Positions 1-8,129 of a DNA stretch of 64,000 bases are shown here, in pieces. The notes below the pieces were generated by a model. That model saw only the letters and a list, made by a program, of their open reading frames with translations, ran no database searches and was not told where the DNA came from. Positions within the stretch are counted from its first letter, which is position 1. The number at the start of each line of letters is the position of its first letter. The position numbers and the translations under genes were made by a program. Source of the stretch: Hyphomicrobiales bacterium (GTDB lineage: Bacteria > Pseudomonadota > Alphaproteobacteria > Rhizobiales > Xanthobacteraceae). The stretch spans positions 1 to 64,000 of the forward strand of contig JAFKKH010000030.1 of the NCBI GenBank assembly GCA_017305665.1, written 5' to 3'.

Positions 1-722
1 TCGGTGACGTAATCGTCCTTGATCGTCATGTCGACGGCCGAGGTCAGATAGCGTTTGAAGGTCAGGTTGATATCGCCCGCCGCCATCACCAGCCGGCCGT
101 TGACGCCGCCGCTCTTCGGAAAACTCACCACGATGCCGCCGGGCCAGTGCGCCAGCGTGCCCGGCCGATCGGTCCAGCCCCAGACGCCGACGGTCGGCGC
201 GCCCTCCATGTTGACGTCGAGATCGGTACCCGCTTTCGACGTCACCTTCATGCGTTTCGTGCCGCGCAGCATTTTTGCCGCCGCGCGCACGCGCTTCTCC
301 AACGCGCTGTCCGGCACCATGCGCTCCAGCGCTTCCGGGTGCTCGTTGGAGATCACCAGAATGCGCGCCCCGGCTTTCAGGATGTCCGGCGTCTCCGGCG
401 CATGCATCAATCCTTCGATGGTGCAGTCCACCACGAAACCCGCCTGCTGCAGGGCGCTCACGACAGGCGCGAGCCGCTGGATCGCCTCGCTGGCGCCGGT
501 CGAACGCACCGGCACGACCTGCCTGTTACGCGGCGTCGGCACCACGATGTGGAACGGCTTTGCACCCATGCGCAACAGCGCCAGTTCGGCGATGTGGACG
601 TTCAGCGCGCGCGACTGGGTCTCGGAGAGGATCGCGGCGGTATCGCCCGGCTTGACCGCGCAGCGCTCGAAGATCTCGCAGAACGCGTCGATCCATTTCG
701 CCTCGATGCGATCCGCCAGCAT
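1..722 (-). CDS. NicX-like 2,5-dihydroxypyridine 5,6-dioxygenase family protein (C-terminus outside window)
   Basis: The minus strand is open from an ATG at 722 to the window edge, giving about 240 residues without a stop. The start has a GGGAG Shine-Dalgarno 6-8 bases upstream. Residues near 115-140 (ILKAGARILVISNEHPE, LERMVPD) and the later SKAGTDL and DRPGTLAHWPGG segments follow the layout of NicX, the iron-dependent enzyme that opens the pyridine ring of 2,5-dihydroxypyridine during nicotinate breakdown. The family also resembles M29 aminopeptidases, so the substrate is not fixed by sequence alone. The gene is transcribed away from a MarR regulator 73 bases off, which recalls nicX-nicR pairing in Pseudomonas putida. 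The C-terminal part, expected to hold the remaining metal ligands, is not visible. Confidence 0.72.
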   Translation of the reverse strand, partial: MLADRIEAKWIDAFCEIFERCAVKPGDTAAILSETQSRALNVHIAELALLRMGAKPFHIVVPTPRNRQVVPVRSTGASEAIQRLAPVVSALQQAGFVVDCTIEGLMHAPETPDILKAGARILVISNEHPEALERMVPDSALEKRVRAAAKMLRGTKRMKVTSKAGTDLDVNMEGAPTVGVWGWTDRPGTLAHWPGGIVVSFPKSGGVNGRLVMAAGDINLTFKRYLTSAVDMTIKDDYVT

Positions 723-740
723 GCGTGTCTCCCGTCGTCG

Positions 741-750
741 CCGATATCGG
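741..750. promoter_or_regulatory. 10-bp palindrome in the NicX-like/MarR divergent promoter
   Basis: CCGATATCGG is a perfect 10-bp palindrome in the 73-base gap between the two divergent genes. MarR proteins bind short palindromes in their own divergent promoters, so this is a candidate operator. It is short and high in GC and could be chance. Confidence 0.3.
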
Positions 751-795
751 ACGGATCATAGGAGTGGCCATGTTGCATGAAAAGGAATATTTTTA

Positions 796-1311
796 ATGTT
801 AAAGGACAGCGGGTGGCCCTCGATGGCGCAGCGGAAATCGGCGACGAACGGCAGGGCGGTTCTGACCGCGGGCGACGGGTTTGCCCGCAGCTATCTCGCC
901 TATCTGCTGGCGCGCGCGAGCTTCAACGTCTCCAACGAATTTCACGCGATGCTGAAGACGTGGCGCATGACGGTGCCGGAATGGCGCGTGCTGGCGTGCC
1001 TCACCGACGTCGAGGGATTGTCGGTTGGCGAGCTCGCCGCGATGGCGCTGATGAAGCAGCCGCGACTGACCAAGGTGCTCGACCGCATGGAACGCGACGG
1101 CCTGCTCAAGCGACGCAGCACCGCCAGCGACCGGCGACGGGTCGCGCTGCATCTCACCGCCAAGGGACGCACGCGCGTCGCCCCGGTGCTGCTGGCCGCC
1201 CGCACTCACGAAGCCGATCTGCTCGCGCAATTCACCAGCACGGAGCGCGCCACCATCAAGCACGCGCTGGATCTGCTGATCGGACGGGCGGGACGCTCGG
1301 CGGCCGACTAA
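796..1311 (+). CDS. MarR-family transcriptional regulator
   Basis: This is a 171-residue protein with a MarR winged helix. The recognition part lies around residues 75-105 (LSVGELAAMALMKQPRLTKV, then LDRMERDGLLKRR), and the wing follows as STASDRRRVALHLTAKG. MarR proteins are dimeric repressors that release DNA on binding small, often aromatic, ligands. I chose the ATG at 796 because AAGGAA lies 8 bases before it; a second ATG at 823 would give a shorter protein. It is divergent from the NicX-like gene, which makes that gene the likely target. NicR of the nicotinate pathway is also a MarR protein, but the actual ligand cannot be read from the sequence. Confidence 0.88.
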   Translation: MLKDSGWPSMAQRKSATNGRAVLTAGDGFARSYLAYLLARASFNVSNEFHAMLKTWRMTVPEWRVLACLTDVEGLSVGELAAMALMKQPRLTKVLDRMERDGLLKRRSTASDRRRVALHLTAKGRTRVAPVLLAARTHEADLLAQFTSTERATIKHALDLLIGRAGRSAAD

Positions 1312-1335
1312 CAGGCCATCATCGGAAAACTCCGC

Positions 1336-1378
1336 CGTCATTCCGGAACGTGCGTCGTCGCACGTGCCCGGAATGACG
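1336..1378. repeat. Palindromic intergenic repeat (GTCATTCCGG arms)
   Basis: Inverted arms CGTCATTCCGG (1336-1346) and CCGGAATGACG (1368-1378) enclose a second palindrome, ACGTGCG/CGCACGT. The element lies between the convergent MarR and binding-protein genes. The same outer arms occur at 3959-3969 and 4076-4086, so this is a repeat family rather than a one-off terminator. No T-run follows it on either strand. Confidence 0.7.
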
Positions 1379-1403
1379 CGGATATTGCGACTCGCCGGGC
1401 GCC

Positions 1404-2393
1404 CTACTGCAGCGGCGCGACGATGGTCGGGTGCTTGAACTGCGCGACGTCCAGCTTCTTCGGCAGCATGCCGGTCGCAGCGTAGGTGTCGAGCATGCTC
1501 TGGATCGCCGGGAAGTTCGGCGCCGCGCCGGGATCGCGGCCGAAATCGTTGTCCTTGAGCAGATAGGTATCCAGAACCGGGATCGGCGCCTTCATCACCT
1601 CGTTCACAACCTTGAGCGTCTCGTCGCGGTTGGCGAGCGCCTTCTTCATGCCGAGCGTCAGATCGCGCACGTAGTGTTTTGCAAGCTCCGGATTCTTGTC
1701 GACGAAATCCTTGCGGCAGGCATCGACGATATGGACGATGTTCTTCTGCTGCTCGGAGAGCGAGAACAGCTTGCGCAAGCCGCCCTTGGCCTCGGAGCGC
1801 GCCGCGAACGGCTGGTTCATCGGCGCGGCATCGACGCGGCCCGAGCGCACGGCATCTTCCGACAACGCAAAGCCGACTTCGACAAGCTTGATGTCCTTCT
1901 CGGGATCGACACCGTGCTGCTTGAGCAGCAGCGCCATCGGCCCGTAGATGCCGGACCCCAGCACGTTGATGGCCATGGTCTTGCCCTTGAGATCGGCGAT
2001 GGTCTTGATCGGCGAGTCATCCTTCACCGCCCAATACACCGAAAACCCGCCGGGCTTCTCGTAGACGTGCTGGGCCACGATGTAGGCCTGCAAGCCGCCG
2101 CTGGCGACGCCCTGGGCGAGCGATAACACCGATTGCGTCGCGCAGTCGAGCGCGCCGGCGGCCAGCGCCTGCGTCATCGGCGCGGTACCCTGGAATTGCT
2201 GCCACTGGATCTTGTAGTCCTTGCCGATATCGGGAAATTCCGACGGCCGCTTCATCATCCAGTACTTGGATTCCTCCGCCGGAATGGTCCAGCCGACGCG
2301 AATGGTCTGCTGCGCGAAAGCGGGCGACGCGACCGTTACGACACACGCGGCCAATCCCGCGGCAAGAACGGACTTCAGTGCGATCGGCTTCAT
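1404..2393 (-). CDS. ABC transporter substrate-binding protein, nitrate/sulfonate/taurine type
   Basis: A 329-residue periplasmic binding protein. It has a signal peptide (basic MKPIALK, hydrophobic stretch, AFA-QQ cleavage near residue 27). The mature part has the NMT1/SsuA-like fold with the typical segment IKTIADLKGKTMAINVLGSG. Such proteins capture small anionic or nitrogenous solutes for an ABC importer. No permease or ATPase adjoins it directly; the matching parts are probably the minus-strand genes at 4109-6511, beyond the plus-strand malonyl-CoA decarboxylase gene. The ligand is unknown. Confidence 0.85.
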   Translation of the reverse strand: MKPIALKSVLAAGLAACVVTVASPAFAQQTIRVGWTIPAEESKYWMMKRPSEFPDIGKDYKIQWQQFQGTAPMTQALAAGALDCATQSVLSLAQGVASGGLQAYIVAQHVYEKPGGFSVYWAVKDDSPIKTIADLKGKTMAINVLGSGIYGPMALLLKQHGVDPEKDIKLVEVGFALSEDAVRSGRVDAAPMNQPFAARSEAKGGLRKLFSLSEQQKNIVHIVDACRKDFVDKNPELAKHYVRDLTLGMKKALANRDETLKVVNEVMKAPIPVLDTYLLKDNDFGRDPGAAPNFPAIQSMLDTYAATGMLPKKLDVAQFKHPTIVAPLQ

Positions 2394-2581
2394 GTCTCAA
2401 GATCCCCATATACGAATTTTTGAAGAGCTGATCCGCAGAAAGCTCTATTACTTCGATCCTTTCATGCCTCAAATTTGCACGCAATATGCTTTGTGATTGA
2501 GTATATAGTCGTAGGTACGCACCTCCGGTCCTGCCCCGGAGACATCGAGGTCCGCCGCATCATGGAAAAGGCCGTTGCACC

Positions 2582-3934
2582 ATGAACAATGACTTCTTTT
2601 CCGGCCTGATCGCGTCGATTTCGGAGCGCGGCCGTACCCTGCTCCGCCGTGCGCCATGGTCCGGCAACGAGCCGCACTCGCCCGACGACATGGCCGCGCT
2701 CTGCGAAGGCCTCTTGTCCGGCCGCGGCGAAGCCTCCGCCACCGCACTCGCCCGCGAGGTGCTGGAAGCCTACCGCGGTCTCGACGATGCGGGACGCACC
2801 GCATTCTTCGAAACGTTGTCGCGCAAGTTTGGGCCGGATCGCGACAAGGTCGAGAAGGCCATCGAGGTCTGGCGCGCCGGCGTGGGCGGCGCCGGTGGCG
2901 ATCTGCACTTCGCGTCCGAGCCGCTGCGGCAGGAATTGTTTCGCCGGTTGAACCGCGCTCCCGGCGCAACTCACGAACTCGTCACCATGCGCGAACATCT
3001 GCTGGACCTGCGCAAGGATCGCAAGGATCTCGGCACAGTCGATCGCGATCTCGAACATTTGCTGTCGTCATGGTTCAACCGGGGATTTCTCGTGCTGCGC
3101 AAGATCGACTGGTCGACGCCCGCCATGGTGCTGGAAAAGGTGATCCGTTACGAAGCGGTGCATCGCATCCACGACTGGGACGACCTGCGCCGCCGCATCG
3201 ATCCGATCGACCGCCGCTGCTATGCCTTCTTCCACCCCGCGCTGAACGACGAACCGCTGATCTTCGTCGAGGTGGCACTGACCGAAACGATTCCCGGCGC
3301 CATCGCACCGCTGCTCGCGGAAGACCGCCAGCCGGTGCCGATCGAGCGCGCGCGCACCGCCGTGTTCTATTCGATCTCGAACTGCCAGCGCGGCCTCGCC
3401 GGCATTTCCTTCGGCAATTTCCTGATCAAGCAGGTGGTCGAGGAGTTGCGGCGCGACCTGCCGAAACTCGACACTTTCGTGACGCTGTCACCGGTGCCGG
3501 GCTTCATGAGCTGGATCAAGCGCGGCACCGATGTGCCGATCTCGGATGAAGACCGCGCGGTGCTTGCCGAACTCGACCGCCCCAACTGGTTCGAGGACGA
3601 GGAGATATCGTCAAAGCTGCGCGCCGTGCTCGAGCCGCTGGCCGCGCACTATTTCCTGAAGGCGAAGAACCCGCGCGGCAAGCCGGTGGATTCGGTGGCG
3701 CGTTTCCACCTCGGCAACGGCGCGCGGCTGGAGCGCATCAACTGGCTCGGCGACACCTCTGACAAGGGCTTGGGCGAGTCCGCCGGCATCATGGTCAACT
3801 ACCTCTATCATCTCGACGACATCGAGAAGAACCACGAGGCCTACGCCAACGACGACGAGGTCGTCGCATCGGGCGCGGTGAAGAAGCTCTTGAAGAGCGA
3901 AGGGCGGCGCCTGCTGGATTTGCGGCTGTCGTAG
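2582..3934 (+). CDS. Malonyl-CoA decarboxylase
   Basis: The 450-residue protein matches malonyl-CoA decarboxylase over its full length. This enzyme converts malonyl-CoA to acetyl-CoA and CO2. The N-terminal half is helical, and the C-terminal half has the acetyltransferase-like catalytic fold. Visible family motifs are SNCQRGLAGISFGNF near residue 265, TLSPVPGF near 300, which carries the serine of the Ser-His dyad, and RFHLGNGARLERINWL near 375, which carries the catalytic histidine. A GAAAAGG ribosome site precedes the ATG at 2582. In rhizobia the gene is matA when linked to matB and matC, but neither is nearby, so I give no symbol. It stands alone on the plus strand among minus-strand transport genes. 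Confidence 0.93.
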   Translation: MNNDFFSGLIASISERGRTLLRRAPWSGNEPHSPDDMAALCEGLLSGRGEASATALAREVLEAYRGLDDAGRTAFFETLSRKFGPDRDKVEKAIEVWRAGVGGAGGDLHFASEPLRQELFRRLNRAPGATHELVTMREHLLDLRKDRKDLGTVDRDLEHLLSSWFNRGFLVLRKIDWSTPAMVLEKVIRYEAVHRIHDWDDLRRRIDPIDRRCYAFFHPALNDEPLIFVEVALTETIPGAIAPLLAEDRQPVPIERARTAVFYSISNCQRGLAGISFGNFLIKQVVEELRRDLPKLDTFVTLSPVPGFMSWIKRGTDVPISDEDRAVLAELDRPNWFEDEEISSKLRAVLEPLAAHYFLKAKNPRGKPVDSVARFHLGNGARLERINWLGDTSDKGLGESAGIMVNYLYHLDDIEKNHEAYANDDEVVASGAVKKLLKSEGRRLLDLRLS

Positions 3935-3958
3935 TTTCGAGCCCAAGCCTTATCCTCG

Positions 3959-4086
3959 CGTCATTCCGGGGCGCGAGCTTTTGCGAGCGAGCCCGGAATC
4001 CATAGTCCCCGTGATTGCTTTTACACGAAGCATCAGCACAGGGGTTATGGATTCCGGATAGCCGCTTCGCGGCTTCCGGAATGACG
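3959..4086. repeat. Composite palindromic repeat between convergent genes
   Basis: The 128-base element has outer arms CGTCATTCCGG (3959-3969) and CCGGAATGACG (4076-4086). Inner arms CCGGAATCCATA (3993-4004) and TATGGATTCCGG (4047-4058) are also complementary. Small hairpins sit inside, such as GAGCTTTTGCGAGC and AGCCGCTTCGCGGCT. The outer arms match the element at 1336-1378. It separates the convergent malonyl-CoA decarboxylase and permease genes and could act as a bidirectional transcription end, though there is no clear T-run. Confidence 0.75.
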
Positions 4087-4108
4087 GTGGAGGGTTTTTC
4101 ACGAACCC

Positions 4109-4876
4109 TTACACCTCAGGAAAACCGCGCAGCAGATAGGTCCGCAGGCCGTGCAGCAGGCCGTTGAGGATCAGGCCGAGCAGCGAGATCGTGATCAGCG
4201 GCACGAACATATCCACGGTCTGGAACGTGCGCGCTGCCGCCACCAGTTCGTGGCCAAGGCCATCGGTCGAGGTAATCATCTCGGCCAGGAATACCACGAT
4301 GCAGGAAATCACCAGCCCGATGCGGCAGCCGGTCAGGATCGACGGCAGCGCCGCCGGCAGCACGACCTTGAACAGGATCTGGCTGCGCGGCGTGCCCGCG
4401 GCCATCGCCGACCAGACCAGCTTCTGCTCGACCATCGAGGCGCCGTAGTAGGCCGAGAGCAGGATCGGAAACAGCGCGTCCGCCGTAACCAGCGTGATCT
4501 TCGAGGCGTGGTCGAAGCCAAGCAGCAACAGCATCGCGGGATACAGCGCAACCTTCGGCAACGGGGCCAGCACGCGCACCATCGGACGAACCACGGCATT
4601 GACGCCGGGCGAGACCGCGGCGGCAAGGCCCAGCGCGACACCCAGCACCACCGCGATGCCGAATCCCGCGAACAGCCGCAGCAGGGTTGCCCCGATATCG
4701 TGCAGGAACCCCGGATTGACGAGTTGCTGCGCGAGCCGCGCGAATACCGATCCCGGCGGGGGCAACAGCGCCACCGGCGCATAGCCGAAGCTCACCAGCC
4801 CCTGCCACAGCGCAATGACCAGCGCGATCGGAATGATTCCGAGGATGATATCGGTGGAGACGAGCCGCGCGTTCAT
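4109..4876 (-). CDS. ABC transporter permease (nitrate/sulfonate/taurine type)
   Basis: A 255-residue inner-membrane protein with about six hydrophobic segments and the binding-protein-dependent transport signature around residues 165-185 (GTPRSQILFKVVLPAALPSI). That loop docks with the ATPase. It belongs to the SsuC/TauC/NrtB class. It is the last gene of a three-gene minus-strand set (ATPase 5669-6511, permease 4890-5672, this permease). The 13-base gap to the previous gene supports one transcript. Two different permeases suggest a heterodimeric channel. Confidence 0.88.
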   Translation of the reverse strand: MNARLVSTDIILGIIPIALVIALWQGLVSFGYAPVALLPPPGSVFARLAQQLVNPGFLHDIGATLLRLFAGFGIAVVLGVALGLAAAVSPGVNAVVRPMVRVLAPLPKVALYPAMLLLLGFDHASKITLVTADALFPILLSAYYGASMVEQKLVWSAMAAGTPRSQILFKVVLPAALPSILTGCRIGLVISCIVVFLAEMITSTDGLGHELVAAARTFQTVDMFVPLITISLLGLILNGLLHGLRTYLLRGFPEV

Positions 4877-4889
4877 AAGAAGCTCGCCC

Positions 4890-5672
4890 TCATGAGAAGC
4901 TCAATGGCATGTCGAAGCGCGGCTCCGACCAGCGGACCAGCGCGCGCCGCAGCTTTTCAAAGGCCGCATCGAAGATGATGCCGAGCGCACCGATGACGAT
5001 GATCATCGCGAACACCGTATCGTACTGTGCCATGTCGAGCGCGTTGAACAGGATGTTGCCGGCGCCGTTCTGCCGCGCGATCATCTCGCTCGTCACCATG
5101 GTGATCAATGCGAGCACGAGGCCGGTGCGGCAGCCGGCGAGGATTTCCGGCAAAGCTGCCGGCAGTACGATGCGGAACATGCGCTGAAATCCGGACAACC
5201 CCATCGCCGCGCCGGACCACACCATCTTCTCCTCGACCGCCTTCGCGCCCTGGAAGCTGTGATAGATGATCGGAATGCTGACGCCGAGAAAGATCACCAG
5301 CGTTTTGGAGACGTCGCCAACGCCGAGCCACAGCATGATGACCGGCATCAGCGCCGCCTTCGGCACCGGATACACGATCATCAACAGCGGATTGCAGAGC
5401 GAGGCGACCGCGCGGATACGTCCCATCATCAGGCCGAGCGGAATCGAGACCAGCGCCGCGAGCCCGAACCCGATCGCCATCCGGCGCAGCGAGTCCAGAA
5501 TGTTGAGCAGCGATTCATGATCGCCGAGGATCGACGGAATCGCGCGGATCGCTTCCAGCGCAGTCGGAAAGCTGTCGGTCTTCAGCGCCAGCGCGCCGGC
5601 TTGCCAGACGCACAGCAGGCCGATGCAGGCCAGCAGCGGCGAGATACGGCGGCCGAACTGGCTCGCGTTCAT
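4890..5672 (-). CDS. ABC transporter permease (nitrate/sulfonate/taurine type)
   Basis: A 260-residue membrane protein related to, but distinct from, the permease just downstream. It has about six membrane segments and the coupling-loop motif GLSGFQRMFRIVLPAALPEI near residue 165. Its start overlaps the end of the ATPase gene by 4 bases (5669-5672), so translation is probably coupled. It should form the channel together with the 4109-4876 product. The substrate is unknown; the family carries sulfonates, nitrate, pyrimidine precursors and aromatic acids. Confidence 0.88.
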   Translation of the reverse strand: MNASQFGRRISPLLACIGLLCVWQAGALALKTDSFPTALEAIRAIPSILGDHESLLNILDSLRRMAIGFGLAALVSIPLGLMMGRIRAVASLCNPLLMIVYPVPKAALMPVIMLWLGVGDVSKTLVIFLGVSIPIIYHSFQGAKAVEEKMVWSGAAMGLSGFQRMFRIVLPAALPEILAGCRTGLVLALITMVTSEMIARQNGAGNILFNALDMAQYDTVFAMIIVIGALGIIFDAAFEKLRRALVRWSEPRFDMPLSFS

Positions 5673-6511
5673 GGGTGCAACTCGTCTTCGAGTACGTCGT
5701 CGATCAGTTTCTCGATATCCACGACGTATTTCTGATAGTGCGGATCGAGCAGCAGGTCGGCGCGGCGGCGCGGGCGCGGCAGATCGATATCGACGATCTC
5801 TTTGATGCGGCCGGGCGAGCGCGTCATCACCACCACCTTATCCGACAGGAACACGGCTTCGTCCACAGAATGGGTAACGAACAGCACCGTCTTGCGGTCG
5901 CGCTCCCAGATGTTGAGCAGATCGTTCTGCAACCGGGTGCGCGTGTGCGCATCGAGCGCGCCGAACGGCTCGTCCATCAACAGCACTTCCGGGTGATAGG
6001 CGAGCGTGCGCGCGATCGCGACGCGCTGCTTCATGCCGCCCGACAGTTCTTTGGGATAAAATGATTCATAGCCCTTCAGCCCGACCATCTCGATCAGGCG
6101 GCGACTCTGCGCTTCCGCCTCGGCGCGCTTCACGCCTTGCTGGCGCAGGCCGTACATCACGTTGCCGAGCACGTTCTTCCAGGGAAACAGCGCGAACTCC
6201 TGGAACACCGGCCCGCGATCCGGCCCCGGTCCGGTGATCGCCCTACCCTTCACCTTCGCAACGCCGGCGGTCGGCATGACGAAGCCACCGACGATATAGA
6301 GCAAGGTGGACTTGCCGCAGCCGGAGGGGCCAAGGATGGAAACGAATGCACCGTCTTCAATGCTCAGCGAGATGTCCGACAGCGCGAGATGACTGCGGCG
6401 TCCCGAGGTTTCGAACATCTGGGAGACGCGGTCGATCTCGATCATGGCGACGGGTTTTGCGTGAGCGGACGGCTCAGCCTGAACTCCCGGTCGCAACGGC
6501 ACCACGCTCAT
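5669..6511 (-). CDS. ABC transporter ATP-binding protein (SsuB/TauB/NrtD type)
   Basis: The 280-residue ATPase carries Walker A (GPSGCGKST near residue 61), a Q-loop, the signature ELSGGMKQRVAIARTLAYHP and Walker B LLMDEPFGALD followed by the switch histidine in LFVTHSVDEA. It powers the importer formed by the two downstream permeases. The first gene of the set starts at an ATG at 6511. The first 25 residues are low in similarity, so a later start is possible. The binding protein is probably encoded at 1404-2393. Confidence 0.9.
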   Translation of the reverse strand: MSVVPLRPGVQAEPSAHAKPVAMIEIDRVSQMFETSGRRSHLALSDISLSIEDGAFVSILGPSGCGKSTLLYIVGGFVMPTAGVAKVKGRAITGPGPDRGPVFQEFALFPWKNVLGNVMYGLRQQGVKRAEAEAQSRRLIEMVGLKGYESFYPKELSGGMKQRVAIARTLAYHPEVLLMDEPFGALDAHTRTRLQNDLLNIWERDRKTVLFVTHSVDEAVFLSDKVVVMTRSPGRIKEIVDIDLPRPRRRADLLLDPHYQKYVVDIEKLIDDVLEDELHP

Positions 6512-6700
6512 CCCATCCCTCTCCCCGCAACCGGCATGCCGATCGCACCGCGTTCGCCGGAGTGTATCCGGTCAGCGTTCCCAGCATAGCCGGAAACGCG
6601 ATTGCTTTAAGCTTGAACTTTGTGCGGACGGCGCGATTTCAAGCGCATTCCCGCCTGCCGCAATTCCGCCGCATGACTTTTGGCCTGCCTTGAGTTCGCC

Positions 6701-7870
6701 TCAAGAGGCTAGCGCCTTCATTTCCCGGTAAAGATCCGACTTTCCCTCGAAGCCGATGCCCGGCAGCTCCGGCATGGTGATGTGCCCGTTCTCGACGCGG
6801 ACGCCATCGGGGAATCCACCGTAAGGCTGGAACAGGTCGGGATAGCTCTCGTTGCCGCCGAGGCCGAGACCCGCCGCGATATTCAATGACATCTGATGCC
6901 CACCATGCGGAATGCAGCGGCTCGGCGACCAGCCGGCAGATTCGATCACCTTGAGCGTGCGCTGATATTCGCAAAGACCATACGACAGTGCGCAGTCGAA
7001 CTGCAGCCAGTCGCGATCGGGCCGCATGCCGCCATAGCGGATCAGATTGCGCGCGTCCTGATGGCTGAAGAGATTCTCGCCCGTCGCCATCGGTCCTGGA
7101 TAGAATTCGGCGAGCGCCGCCTGCAACTGATAGTCCAGCGGATCGCCAGCTTCCTCGTACCAGAACAGCGGATATTCCCTCAGCATTTTTGCGTAAGCAA
7201 TCGCGGTCTCCAGATCGAAACGTCCGTTGGCATCGACGGCGAGCTGCGCCTGAGAACCGATTTCCTTCAGCACCGCCTCGATCCGTTCGCGATCTTCCGC
7301 CACGGAAGCCCCGCCGATCTTCATCTTGACGACGTTGTAGCCGCGATCGAGATAGCCGCGCATCTCCTTGCACAGCATCGCCAGATCCTTGCCGGGATAG
7401 TAGTAGCCGCCGGCGGCATAGACGAACACGCGCGGATCGGCGGTGCGGCCATGACGCTCCGCGAGCAGACGGAACAGCGGCTTGCCCGCGATCTTCGCGA
7501 TCGCATCCCACACCGCCATGTCGATGGTGCCGACGGCAACAGAGCGCTCGCCGTGCCCGCCGGGCTTTTCGTTCGACATCAACGTCGCCCAGATCTTGTC
7601 CGGGTCGAGGTTGTCGCCGGTCGCATCCAGCAGCGTTTTCGGATCGGCTTCGAGCAGGCGATTGCGGAAGCGCTCGCGGATCAGACCGCCCTGCCCGTAA
7701 CGGCCGTTGGAATTGAAGCCGTAGCCAACCACCGGCTTGCCGTCGCGCACGACGTCGGTGACGACGGCCACGAGGCTCGACGTCATCTTGGTGAAATCGA
7801 TATAGGCGTTGCGGATCGGCGACGAGATCGGCTTGGTGATCTCGCGCACGTCGACGATACGGACGGACAT
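6701..7870 (-). CDS. tarD: D-tartrate dehydratase (enolase superfamily)
   Basis: The 389-residue protein belongs to the mandelate racemase branch of the enolase superfamily and looks orthologous to the characterised D-tartrate dehydratase of Bradyrhizobium japonicum, which makes oxaloacetate from D-tartrate. Counting from the ATG at 7870, the functional residues fall where known for that enzyme: the KMK pair at 182 and 184, magnesium ligands D213, E239 and E265, and H322 in CIPHGGHQ. The length is also the same. It is followed upstream by the DUF3297 gene with 5 bases between, so the two are probably co-transcribed. No tartrate transporter adjoins it unless the ABC set at 4109-6511 serves that role, which is speculative. 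Confidence 0.92.
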   Translation of the reverse strand: MSVRIVDVREITKPISSPIRNAYIDFTKMTSSLVAVVTDVVRDGKPVVGYGFNSNGRYGQGGLIRERFRNRLLEADPKTLLDATGDNLDPDKIWATLMSNEKPGGHGERSVAVGTIDMAVWDAIAKIAGKPLFRLLAERHGRTADPRVFVYAAGGYYYPGKDLAMLCKEMRGYLDRGYNVVKMKIGGASVAEDRERIEAVLKEIGSQAQLAVDANGRFDLETAIAYAKMLREYPLFWYEEAGDPLDYQLQAALAEFYPGPMATGENLFSHQDARNLIRYGGMRPDRDWLQFDCALSYGLCEYQRTLKVIESAGWSPSRCIPHGGHQMSLNIAAGLGLGGNESYPDLFQPYGGFPDGVRVENGHITMPELPGIGFEGKSDLYREMKALAS

Positions 7871-7875
7871 TCAGT

Positions 7876-8121
7876 TCAATCCTTGGTGCGGAAATACGGT
7901 TCGACGGTGCCATTGACCTTGATGGTCAGCGGATTGCCATAGCGATCCTTGGCGTTGCCCGCGGTGACACGTACCCATCCTTCGCTGACGCAATACTCTT
8001 CGACATTGTTCTTCTCGACGCCCTTGAAGCGGATGCCGACATCGCGTGAAAGAACCTCTTCGTTGTAGTACGGGCTGCGTGGATCCGTGGACAGACGGTC
8101 GGGCAGTTGGTCGTTTTTCAT
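7876..8121 (-). CDS. DUF3297 family protein
   Basis: A small protein of 81 residues from the ATG at 8121, or 85 from a TTG at 8133 that overlaps the previous gene by 4 bases. The sequence SPYYNEEVLSRDVGIRFKGV, then EEYCVSEGWVRV and GNPLTIKVNGTVEPYFR, is the hallmark of DUF3297, widespread in proteobacteria and without a known function. It is soluble with no signal peptide. It lies between glutathione peroxidase and tarD on one strand. Confidence 0.85.
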   Translation of the reverse strand: MKNDQLPDRLSTDPRSPYYNEEVLSRDVGIRFKGVEKNNVEEYCVSEGWVRVTAGNAKDRYGNPLTIKVNGTVEPYFRTKD

Positions 8122-8129
8122 TTCGTCGG

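Noticed and set aside
4151-4978. 275-residue plus-strand frame opposite the ABC permeases
   Set aside because: Arg/Gln/His-rich shadow of the minus-strand permease genes, which have clear family motifs and ribosome sites.
6639-7913. 424-residue minus-strand frame overlapping tarD in another frame
   Set aside because: The tarD frame has all active-site residues at the expected numbers; this one is Arg-rich noise.
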